Shown here in pieces: positions 12,342-21,764 of a stretch of DNA of 64,000 nt (position 1 is its first letter; every line of letters begins with the position of its first letter). The notes beneath the pieces are model-generated. The model did not search any database, had not been told where the DNA came from, and was given only the letters and a program-made list of their open reading frames with translations. The position numbers were made by a program, and so were the translations under genes. Source of the DNA: Desarmillaria ectypa (Eukaryota > Basidiomycota > Agaricomycetes > Agaricales > Physalacriaceae); NCBI GenBank assembly GCA_030407005.1, contig JAUDYN010000005.1, forward strand, positions 682,001 through 746,000, given 5' to 3'.

Positions 12342-12880
12342 ACTGGTTCCACCTGTTGACTTTCTGGTGCTTTGCATCTAGCGTAATATTTTAGATAGTT
12401 GTCGTCTGTTTAGTTTTCTTGCTTTGCTTGTCTCGTTGCTGTCTCATTGTAGCCTTAGAATGATCTGTATATATAGCACCAGTGGGGGAGGGCCATTGCA
12501 TTCGCGTGACATTACCGAGTCCTATGCTTCTATTTATAAGTTGACTAGACGATACAGGAACATATTGAGCTTCCTACAGATGTTGTCCCACAGCATATAT
12601 GCCCCAGCAGATTATTGAAGTATAATCAACGAGCTCTTGAGAAGAAAACTTTGTGTGACTAGTGAGTGACCACAGATGCCCCATAATCATTTTTTTTTTT
12701 TGGTCTGGTATCATGGACATTGTGAGTTCATACTTCATACATGATTATTTTGTATCTCAAACGCTCAATTGATGGTATGTTTATCTGCTCCTACCTCGTA
12801 CTGCTGGCTCAATCTTAAACATTACTCTTCTGAACCAAATCATGCCAAAGATATCCTTGGGTTTATTCCAGAGAGGTTGT
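12342..12880. other. Intergenic stretch
   Basis: Convergent 3' flanks of the regulator (plus) and the membrane protein (minus). It holds a T-run near 12690 and nothing I can call as a gene. Confidence 0.5.
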
Positions 12881-14350
12881 CTACACAACATGAATGAAAC
12901 TCTCCACAGCTTCACCAAATAATACAGACTGAGTCCTATCCTCATTCAGATGGCTATTGACCCTGTTAGATGCAATATTATTGCAGGAACCAGATGTCAT
13001 TGTTGCTACTTCAACTTCCAGCTGTGGAGCAATGACAGAAGCCTGAGTGGGATGGTTTGAAGATTCAGAGCCTGTGGTAAAATGCAGGGACTGGGTAATC
13101 TGTTCAGAACTTTGCATAGTCATATCAAGCGTCAATCTTAGGCAGACAAGAGTGATGATCAGGGTAGGGTAGATGGCCTATAAGAGTTATGAGGACAAAG
13201 CATCATCTCAGTCATTAGTTGATGACTCTCACTGTGAGCTGGGAAAGCATACAGAATAGAATATATATTGCGTTGCTTGTAGAGATGGTAAGAATGACTG
13301 TAGCGCACTGTTGGCTGTTATTTAGAGCACCGCCAAATATCATGCAGGATATATATATACACACCCATGTGCAGCAATAGAATATGCCTGATTCGATCAT
13401 CAATGAAAGGATGCCATGCTGCTTGCAAAACCGAACAAAGGATGAACCAATTATGGAGCGAATCGATCGATGGTGAGTCCTGAACAGGATCAAGCTGGAT
13501 AAAGGGATGGAAGCCATCAAAAGAGACAAAAAACTCACCAGGTACGATAAGTGATCATAGATGTGGCCCATACATTTATCAACAGTGTTAATATCATGGC
13601 GATAGTCCCCCGGATGCTTCTAAATGGTCTATCAGAAGCACTCGGCAGGGGTGGGCTGCCAAGTGTGTACAGCAGCGAAGCTGTAGCAATTGCTTGTGTT
13701 GACTCAAGAGTCAGCATGTAACGTGGTCAGAAGCAAATCCCAAACCTCACCACATGCAACTACACCCAAGATTGAAGACACCCAGAGTATCAATTTGCTA
13801 CGGTTACAGAGTATCCATGCCCTCCATAATACAATTCCATCCCCAATAAAAAACTGTCAAAGGGTACCATAGTAGAATGAAAGTTATTTCAATGGTTACT
13901 TACAGTTGTGAGAGTTCGACGTACATTTATACACTCTAGGGCGAGGAGTGAATAGAGTCCTGGGGATTCGTTATTGAGAATATGTATAACATTTCCATTC
14001 TCCAAGTCAGCACCCTGTAGATATATCTGGCGCATTTTGATGATGAGTATCATGACATGTGTCGTCGACACGGACCACATGATTGTATTCAAGACTATCA
14101 TGGCAATGATAACTTTGGTTTTCTCCCTTTTGAATCTACCAAGATAGCAGTCAACGTAAGGAAACTCTCCGGAGAAACACAAGAAAACCCACATCAAAAT
14201 GTACGACGATCCAAGAAAGAGGCAAGTGTACATCCCTGTGAATTTATTTCGTAAAATGTACTCTTCGTGAGGTTAGCGAAAGGACACACCATATAAAAGG
14301 ATTTCGACTACTACAGCGATGAATACTGCATCAGATATAGATAATGCCAT
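12881..14350 (-). CDS. Multi-span membrane protein, Agaricomycete orphan type
   Basis: Read on the minus strand, the ATG at 14350 begins MALSISDAVFIAVVVEILLY; an intron (14289-14236) joins it to GMYTCLFLGSSYILMWVFLC. Later exons at about 14130-13890, 13717-13535 and 13571-13215 each contribute one or two hydrophobic segments such as KVIIAMIVLNTIMWSVS, GTIAMILTLLINVWATSMI and HLSYLVSFLSLLMASIPL. The total is plausibly six to seven membrane spans. The C-terminus (13135-12881) is hydrophilic, Ser/Thr/Gln-rich and probably cytosolic. Architecture (short N-terminus, seven-span look, polar tail) resembles the large family of uncharacterised mushroom membrane proteins. No ligand or partner can be inferred. 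Exon borders inside are approximate. Confidence 0.65.
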
Positions 14351-14736
14351 CTTGTCGTGATCTATTAGCGGTTCCAGCAATGGAAGGTATTTGAACCAGT
14401 CTGAGAGACGACTTGGGTGTTCTCGATGAAAAGAAGACGGACTATGCTTCTATCTTATAGTTTGAGCTTGACAGACCCCGGGCATATTGCGGATATCTCA
14501 TTCCATCTATTATCAACAAAAGAAGGCAGAATCACTGAGAAACACTTTCAAGATCATCCTTTGAGGAGAAGGTAGTCTTTTTCCCGCACTACAGCAGACG
14601 TCGGTTCGTAGAAAGGTCTCCATGCTCGCATTGAGAGATCCTCAAGGTATACTCCATCGAAACAAAGTATGAAAAAGATTTATTTTTGAATGTTGATCAC
14701 CATAAACTGCGTCTTATATCTATCAGTTTGCGATAT
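14351..14736. other. Intergenic stretch upstream of the membrane protein
   Basis: No open frame of note; probable promoter of the minus-strand gene starting at 14350. It contains several short A/T-rich runs only. Confidence 0.4.
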
Positions 14737-15560
14737 TTATCTTGTTCCTAGCAGAGAAAGTCTCGACTGTGATGAACTTGATTCTTCATGAGAGCCCGTT
14801 CTTTTGTGATCCTCGTATATACCAATGAAGTGATAGGAATCAAAGACGGGGTCACGAGCATTCCGAGAGTCCAGGAGATCAATGTGTTTCAAATTGAGAT
14901 AATGCACAAAGCTAGACACCTGCATCACTGTCGAGGGAAGGCTCTGCGCATCAGGAAGTGTTTCCAAATCGCACCCACGCTCAACCCACGCTGCCAGATT
15001 CAATATACCAGAGTGTTAACAAAAAAATAATGAGTATTATCGCTATATATATATGTCCTAGTCTTCCTTCCAACCTGCATTGAAGTTGTATGGATTGGAA
15101 TAAATGGAGAGCGTCTTCGACTGCTGGTAAGTGGCGTGTTTGACAATCATCCAAGATCTGAACTGAAACAGTTTATTCAATGGATGCGACTCGGAGGCAG
15201 AAGCAACATGGGGAAAAGAGCAGACTGCTAGGATGGGACCGAGAATGATCCAGTGTTTCCGGGTTGGGTCGCGTGTACAGTCCCCATGATCATCCACCAC
15301 TGCCTCTTACCATCGGGTATCGTTCTCCAGAAAAGCCATCAATATTCAGGCACATAAAGGATATCATTGACCATCGCTTGGGACTTTTCCAGATATAAAT
15401 GGCGAAGGCTTGAGACGACCATCATCCACGGGCTTATGTGAGGTAAGGGAGCACACCTGGCGAGTCGAAGGTCATTGAAACCTGTGACTAAGAGTGCAAG
15501 GAAGAGCTGGCTGGACGAGCTGTCAATGCATGAATCCAAAGGCACAAAGACTTGGCTCAA
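14737..15560 (-). CDS. Hypothetical multi-exon gene or gene remnant
   Basis: Three minus-strand open stretches lie in series: 15560-15339 (starts MSQVFVPLDSCIDSSSSQLF), 15300-15058 (IILGPILAVCSFPHVAS, then FRSWMIVKHATYQQSKTLSI) and 15003-14737 (MNLAAWVERGCDLETLPDAQ, ending in a Ser-rich tail). Their order, spacing and shared strand suggest exons of one gene, with one or two hydrophobic segments. I do not recognise the family. The region may be a decayed paralogue of the neighbouring membrane protein or simply chance frames; splice junctions were not resolved. Confidence 0.3.
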
Positions 15561-15920
15561 GGCTTACCAGGTTACGTTCAACTTCAACTTGAATAGATGC
15601 TGCTGCCAGACTATTACCATCATCATTCATGGTTCTACCAATTATCAAGTTATGGGTATCCTGCCTTTGGTGGGTTGTTCTCTATGTATTCAAGTTTTTG
15701 CTGTTCTGAGGTTGCTCAAGCTCTGTTTACTCAATTCTCACCCTCTCTCAAGTGCTGCCAGTCGTCCTCGCTGAATGCTTAGACGTCGTTTGATTGACAT
15801 GTGATCTCACCTCCTTGTCCTTGAACTCTCACCTTCTGCGCGCTTCCTAATGTGAGTCCTCTTTTCTCTGATATGTTCGCCTTTCTTTAATATCCTGCTA
15901 GGCTTTGTATATACAATACA
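15561..15920. other. Upstream flank of the first IFI6-like gene
   Basis: From 15641 (attatcaag...) this flank is similar to the flanks beginning at 16540 and 17458, so it belongs to the tandem repeat unit. The last part is C/T-rich, as expected of a leader. Confidence 0.5.
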
Positions 15921-16379
15921 ATGCCACCACCACCCAACTGGATCATCGGCGTAGTTGCTGGTGTCGCGTTGACGCCTGTCATTGTGCCCTCCGCTTTGGG
16001 TTTTGTCGGCTTCGGTTCAGCAGGGCCTGTCGCTGGTGAGCAAGCTGAAAGTATTACTATCTTCTACTGACGATGGCTCTGATTTGACCTCACAAGGACA
16101 TTAGCGGCTGCCGCCCAAAGCGGCATTGGCAACGTCGCTGCTGGAAGCGCTTTCGCCATGGCGCAATCTGTGGCAATGGGAGGTGCTATCCCAGCGGGAG
16201 TTTCTGCAGCTTCTGGAATTATTGGAGGAATTACGGGGTGGATTTTGAGTCGGTTTGGCGGTGAGTTTGATGAGACCTTGGCTTGCATCATCTGATTTTC
16301 TTTTCCAGGTGATAAACCGGATGCTGAGGGGGATGCACCGGAGATTGAGGAGGGTGAAAACGCACCCGAGGAAACTTAA
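15921..16379 (+). CDS. IFI6/ISG12-like small membrane protein, copy A
   Basis: Three exons (15921-16035, 16105-16260, 16309-16379) join in frame to a 113-residue protein. It is Gly/Ala-rich: VVAGVALTPVIVPSALGFVG, then GPVA, AAAQSGIGNVAAGSAFAMAQ, and SGIIGGITGWILSRFGG. The pattern of small-residue hydrophobic helices with G-F-G-x-x-G-P and Q-S-x-x-G-x-V/A matches the interferon-induced 6-16 family, which is found in many fungi. The C-terminus is acidic (EGDAPEIEEGENAPEET). In animals such proteins sit in mitochondrial or ER membranes; the role in fungi is unknown. Intron 1 is taken to end at ttag (16104), because the earlier AG would give a stop. It is the first of three tandem units. Confidence 0.8.
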
Positions 16380-16865
16380 CTGTGCTCAATGTTCATGTTT
16401 TACCAGGAGAATCTAAAGGCGGACTTCTCTATGGCTCATGTACTTAACCCGGCACACGTAATATGGAGCACGCATGTCGCCACCGTGCTTCACGAAGACG
16501 TTGCTTATAAGCGCTCTGATTAATGATGGTAGACCGCCGATTATCAAGGTGTGGATTACCTGTCTTTGGTGGGTCGGTCTCTCCACGTTCAAGTCCTTAT
16601 CTATTCTCTGAGGTGCTCGAGTCCTGGGGATGAATTCGATTCTCTCTCAAGCAAGTGCTGCCAGTCATCTTAGACGCCGTTTGATCTACACTTGAAGTTT
16701 ATTTGACTGCCTGTGAATCGAAGACTCCAGACGCGCTTAAAACATCGCTCCGCACATGAGGCCTCTCATTGTCTTGAACCTTCACCTCCTGCACACTTCC
16801 TCTTGTGAGTCTGCCTTTCTCTTGAATACGTTTGCCTCTCCAACCATCTTACTAGACACAATACA

Positions 16866-17302
16866 ATGCCAAAACGACGCACTTGGATCTTCATCGGAAT
16901 CGGCGTAATCGCTGGCGTCGCTTTGACGCCTGTCATCGTGCCCTCAATCTTGGGACTTTTCGGCTTCGGCGCAGCAGGGCCTGTAGCTGGTAAGCGAGCC
17001 GAGAGTATTTCCTGCTGACGACAGTTCTTATTTGACCTTGCAGGCGGACTTGCAGCTGGTATTCAAAGCGGCATCGGCAACGTCGCTGCTGGGAGCTTCT
17101 TCGCACTGGTACAATCTATGGCAATGGGAGGTGCTATCCCTGCTGGTCTCTATGTAGCTTCGGGAGTTATTGGAGGAATCACGGGATGGCTTGTGGATTG
17201 GCTTGTTGATTGGTTCCAGTGAGTTTGAAGCCCGGCTTGTGAGGGCATGGTCTGATTGTTTTTCAATGCAGAGGAGGGAAGCCTGAGGGGTACTCAAAGT
17301 GA
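16866..17302 (+). CDS. IFI6/ISG12-like small membrane protein, copy B
   Basis: Exons 16866-16989, 17044-17218 and 17272-17302 give 109 residues, starting MPKRRTWIFIGIGVIAGVAL. It shares with copy A the blocks VALTPVIVPS, FGFG/GFGAAGPVAG, QSGIGNVAAGS, QSMAMGGAIPAG and GVIGGITGW. The tail differs: copy B lacks the acidic end and instead has LVDWLVDWFQGGKPEGYSK, while its N-terminus has gained basic residues (KRR). The intron positions are the same as in copy A, so the duplication came after the introns. Differing ends suggest the two products may sit in different membranes or topologies, which is inference. Confidence 0.8.
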
Positions 17303-17457
17303 TCTGCGCCGTTGTATGAAATCTCACTATGCTTGGTGCTCACGTTCATGTCTTATCAGGAGAATCTAAAACTCTTTCTATGCCACATAAAATGCACCAT
17401 GCTTCATGAAAACGCCGCTAGTAAGCGCTCTGATCAATGATAGATGCCATACTATCG

Positions 17458-17700
17458 ATTATCAAGGTATGCGTACCACGCCTTTGGCAGGTTGGTCTAT
17501 GCACCATTAAGATCTCGTCAGTTCTCCGTGGTTGCTTGAACTCTGTTAACTTGATTCGCCTATCGCTGGTGAGAAGGCCCGAACGTGTTTCCTGTCGACG
17601 ATGGTCTTAACTCGACCTCGCAGGCGGAATTTCAACTACTATTCAAGGCATTTTCTGCAACGTCACTACTGGGGAGAATCAAAAATTCCTATGAGCTATG
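17458..17700 (+). pseudogene. Degenerate third IFI6-like copy
   Basis: After the shared unit-start motif, the sequence jumps to cgctggtgagaaggc (exon 1 end plus intron 1) and ggcggaatttcaactactat (exon 2 start), then ggcattttctgcaacgtcac, recognisable as the IQSGIGNVAAG block. Most of exon 1 and everything after this block is missing. No open frame remains. Confidence 0.65.
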
Positions 17701-18475
17701 AAAGGTTACAACTTCGGCGACCATCGTGGAAGCAGCGATGAAGAAAGGTGGACTGAGGTAGCCCGCCGTCTCAAAATACCTCAGAACTACGACGACCCAA
17801 ATAAACTTATCTAAGGTCTCACCGACTTCAGCCCACCCTTCAGTTTTGGTTCTGATCGTTTCCTACCTTGAACGTGTTGGACCCGGCTTTTTACTGAGTT
17901 CTACGGTCAGTTTCCTCCTCGACAATAATAGGACACTTACTTTCCCGGATCAGCTGCCTCTAAATCCAATATATATGGTTTTTTCAAAAAGAAAACCCCG
18001 ACTTGAGAGTATATGGTCTCCTGGCCGACGGGGAAAGGAATGCGTTCTTCTCTTATGAGCCTGTCACGACAAGGTTCCAGACGGATGAAATGGTATATAT
18101 CGAGCAAGGTTTCAAAACAACACTACATGAGATATATGTTATCGCTACCTATGTTTCGTTTGCTGACGATCCTTGTCTCGGAAACGCTCTTTAGTATCGT
18201 GATGCATGCGTACAATCAATTTTTGGATCATTGGTAGAGGTGCATCACGCAGGTAAACAGAGGATAGAGTCTATGGGAGGATAGTCGTTAACATCCTCTT
18301 TGTCTATACCAAAGGAGCATCTGACCGGGGTCACATTAAGTGATCGGACCCTTGAGACCTTGGTGGAAGGAGCTATCCAGTACGCGAAGTTGGCAGCAGA
18401 GCTCGAGTCGCCTAAGAAGGAGGACGCGCTGAAGTGGGGACTAGATTATTTGCGCAAGAGGTACGTGCCGGTTTA
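17698..18475 (+). pseudogene. Gene debris of unknown family
   Basis: 17698-17814 reads MKGYNFGDHRGSSDEERWTE then RRLKIPQNYDDPNKLI and a stop. Frame hops after it give FSPPFSFGSD, then 18003-18194 with VYGLLADGERNAFFSYEP and TTLHEIYVIATYVSFAD. At 18310-18475 another frame reads LSDRTLETLVEGAIQYAKLA and ends KWGLDYLRKRYVPV. These look like real coding pieces (charged/hydrophobic alternation) but stops and shifts separate them, and no set of GT..AG introns that I tried joins all of them. Either a pseudogene or one to two genes with poorly placed exons. Confidence 0.3.
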
Positions 18476-19857
18476 AATAACGAGAACTGGAAGAACCTAC
18501 ACATTCCTGAAGTTTATGGATACTTCCCCTCTACAGAAAAACTAACAGCTGCTGGCATGGGCTTCAAGACGATCTTGATGAGATGGCGGCGAAAGCCGCG
18601 TTGAATTTTCGGAGGAATGGAAGGATGGGAAGAGGGATAAAACGAATCTATATTGTGGGTAGTAGTAAGATGAAGGGTGGAGTGAAAATGAATTCGTCTT
18701 TGCCGGATCGCTAGGTTAACGTTTTGGAGAGGCTTGTGTTTTTGGAGGCCGTAAAACCATTGTGTTGAGACGGTATAACAGCGCCTCGTATTCATCTTCA
18801 TAGATGGGGCGTAGTGAATGCTGCACAGTGAGTTAGCCGAGATCAGGGCGCTCAAGGACTGTTGACGGCACATTGCTCCCGGGGAACGACTGGGCACGTC
18901 TGCAAAATTGTAGCGGAGAGTAGGCGTAGTTAGGTCGAAAGGGGGGGTGCGCCTGGTACAGAGGATTGACTAAAGATAGAACGACGAAGCCCATGATTGA
19001 ATGACAAGAGCGGGGACCTTAATCACAGGTATAGTCGAACGAAGGTCCGGGGCTGTCTTGGCAATAAAATATTAATCTCGGTGCATCAGAAATACAACTA
19101 GAAGCTTGAATGACCTTGGAAGTGGGGTAGATACACCGTAATGCTTTCTTCTACCCGAGGAATAGGTGTACGAGCCACAGATAATCAGATGAGGGTGGAA
19201 ATCTTGGGGTCCGGGAGTATGGCTTGAGGAAACCAGCAGGATCTGAAGAAGCCGAAAGGGACAAGAGGAGCATTGTTGGAAAGAAGAATACACAGAGGTA
19301 CGTAGAGACCAAAGCAATAAAGTATGTATACAGCTTGGCTTTAGAGTATCGGAGCCGCAGTTCGACAAGAAATTTGCGCTGGGGGCCTTTATCAGGAACT
19401 GATTCTGATCGCCGTCGATGCACGCGAAGGCAGATCATTAGCTACAGAGAGATTACAGCATAGTCTGAAGAACCATAGAACGTAAGTACGCCTCCTCCAT
19501 TACTCCTTCCAGAGTCAGGTTCTGGCGAACTTGTGTCGCGGCGTCGCGTCACGAGAAGTCGGAACTTTTTCTGTTACTCCTGAGTTGAACTCTGAATTCG
19601 TTCGGAAAGCAGGTAAGCAGAGATGATTGACTAATTTTGTTCTAGTATATATTTAAAAAGCAAGCACGATGGTCGACGGTTTATGTCAGATAAGCGAACA
19701 AGTCGAAAGTAAGTAAATGCCTCAGAAGGACGCCAAGGGCCGCGAGTTCAATTGACGACACGTGCCTTTACTTCTGACCAGTGACCACCATGTTCCACTA
19801 TAATGTCCAACGACTATATAATGCCTTGCCATTACATGTCTACGTTCCAGAGCTACC
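18476..19857. other. Long intergenic stretch upstream of the luciferase-domain gene
   Basis: Several overlapping open frames (for example 18514-18897 minus and 19151-19438 minus) lack motifs and coding-like composition. Near the 3' end, tatata at 19815-19820 is a TATA-like box 38 bases before the start codon at 19858. Confidence 0.4.
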
Positions 19858-20714
19858 ATGACCACTACCACTCTTCTCAATAATATCCAAGGCTTTTTGC
19901 AGCGCAATCCCCAGACTGTAGTCGCGGCTACCACTGTAGTAGCCGTGTCTGTGATATGGATGTTCGACAATTATGCCAAGTATATCAGCCTTGGCGAAGG
20001 AGGATTACCATACAACGCCATCGGATGGCTGTTCTCGACGTTGTTGAAACCCTTTGGTCGCGAGACGGTGTCGACGGAAGAGTATGACCAGGATTCCAAT
20101 ACCGATGTATGGCTCGGCAAGATCCCGAAACGACGCGACGCGAGGCCGCCCTTGGGCTGGCATCCAATTCCTCATAGGCAACTCGCGCAGGTTCCAGATG
20201 ATGCTATGAAGAAGGTACGATTCTTATTATTACTTGGCGTTATTGTACTGACCATGAGGACGTAGAAACTGCAGGAATTGTTTGACAGCATCGGCAAAAA
20301 GAACCCGACGCTCATTGAATACTGTGTGTCACCTCATGAAGGGCACGTACCTGGCATACATATTCATTCCTCCATCTCCCCACCGCATGAAGTCGCCCTG
20401 ATCTCACTTCTCGAGATCAGCCATATTCATACCCCCGACCATTCGCTGCATGTCGTGCTTGCTCCCCATGATTGTAAACAAGGTCTGTTGTGTTCTAATG
20501 TCTTTTTTTTTTTTTGGCATACTGATGTACCGTCGTAGTCATCGAGAAGGGATGGGGTGAGCGGCATCCATTTAGCGGTGCCAGGAGGGTCATCAGTTTA
20601 CCGAAAGAATACTTAATGATTTACGGGCCTCGAGACGACGAAGAGCTTACCGTCATTGAGCGTATCCTCAAGGCGGGCGTAGGATACATGACAAATAGTC
20701 GCGAGGTTGTTTGA
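19858..20714 (+). CDS. Fungal luciferase-domain protein
   Basis: Exons 19858-20214, 20266-20482 and 20539-20714 sum to exactly 250 codons (249 residues). The N-terminus has a hydrophobic, probably membrane-anchoring segment (TVVAATTVVAVSVIWMF, about residues 20-36). The C-terminal part carries the features of the family named after fungal luciferase: HEVALISLLEISHIHTPDHS, LHVVLAPHDCKQVIEKGWGE, RHPFSG, and LPKEYLMIYGPRDDEELTVI. Members are common in non-luminous mushrooms, so this need not mean light emission; the chemical role of most is unknown. The start is chosen for the frame and the ACC ATG A context. It stands alone, without hispidin-synthase or 3-hydroxylase genes next to it in this window. 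Confidence 0.8.
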
Positions 20715-21764
20715 AGCAGACGCTAGGTGCAGTCAAAGTGACAAAGAATGTAATTGTATCACCACTCATCTCAAACCACCTGCACGATAGACGAAGAATT
20801 CTTGACTGACTTTTTCTAATTCCCGCGGCCTGCAGCGACCTTTAACTTGGACCAAGAATGCGCTCTTCCTCCCTCCGACAATACCAACACTCTCATTTCT
20901 CCCTTCAATGTTTCAGGCGCGAATAAAGAAAGCAGCAGTCAGTACTCGGAATCCAATCGTGTCCGTGGCACAATCCTTGTGTGCTTGAGATCAGCGCTTG
21001 ACTTGACCGTCACGAAAGACTTTCGGGAAAAGTTATCAGTCGTTCCGACCTCCCAAGACTGTCCCTAATCTGCCGTAGATAAAGGGAGGCTGTACTCCCT
21101 GCGAGGATTTTAGTAGAAGCAACGATCTCCGGTGAGCACCTTACGACAAGTAATTGGTTGCAAGACCATAAGGCTCAATCCAGTAATCACCTTTCTGTGT
21201 TAGGACCAGTGTGCACATGTTCTTCTAAGGGATCCGTGGTTATAGTGATGTCATTCAAAATACAGAACGAAGTTACCGAGCGTATCGGTCAAATGTATAT
21301 GATTTTACCATACCTGAGACTGCAGCTCGGATAGTTATGAAGAATGCGCCGTCTGCCATTGGTCCCTCCTGTAACATTTGATATCCCCCTAAGCAAGGTT
21401 CCCTTCTAGTTTTCTCAGTCTTCTTCGGCGCAATCCAGAAAAAACATCATCCAATCGAACATCGGTAGAAAGAATCCTAACTCAGAGAGTAGCACAAGCC
21501 ACCGAAGCACCAGTCATTCAGAAGTAACTCGGAGGTGTGCCACACAAAGCTCTGAAATCAATAGGCGGGGTGCCGTATGGATAAGACCTTCGTATCCAAC
21601 AAATTGGGTCAAATAATCGTTGACATTACATTCAAGGCTGTAACGGCCGTCGGAAACCTACGTAATAGAGGAGATGTCAGTGCCCGAGAAGGCGAAGGAC
21701 GCTTCAATGTCCACAGATAGACCGCGAGAACCACTATGGCTGTTTTAACATTGATTAGTGTATA
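20715..21764. other. Intergenic stretch (luciferase-domain gene to AP-3 beta)
   Basis: It separates convergent 3' ends. A 73-codon open frame at 20847-21068 has no motif and is probably chance. Nothing else is supported. Confidence 0.5.

Larger units (their letters stand above)
15641..17700 (+). repeat. Tandem array of three ~0.9-kb units, each with an IFI6-like gene
   Basis: Units start with the same motif attatcaag at 15641, 16540 and 17458 (steps of 899 and 918 bases). Each start is followed by the related text (c)ctttgg(t/c)(a/g)ggt..g..ctct and later by an IFI6-like coding region. Units 1 and 2 hold intact genes; unit 3 is shortened and ruined. Confidence 0.75.

Noticed and set aside
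18514..18897. 127-codon minus-strand open frame
   Set aside because: No motif, odd composition, and a plus-strand coding-like piece overlaps it; probably chance.
20847..21068. 73-codon open frame
   Set aside because: No motif, no clear leader or splice signals, isolated in an intergenic stretch.
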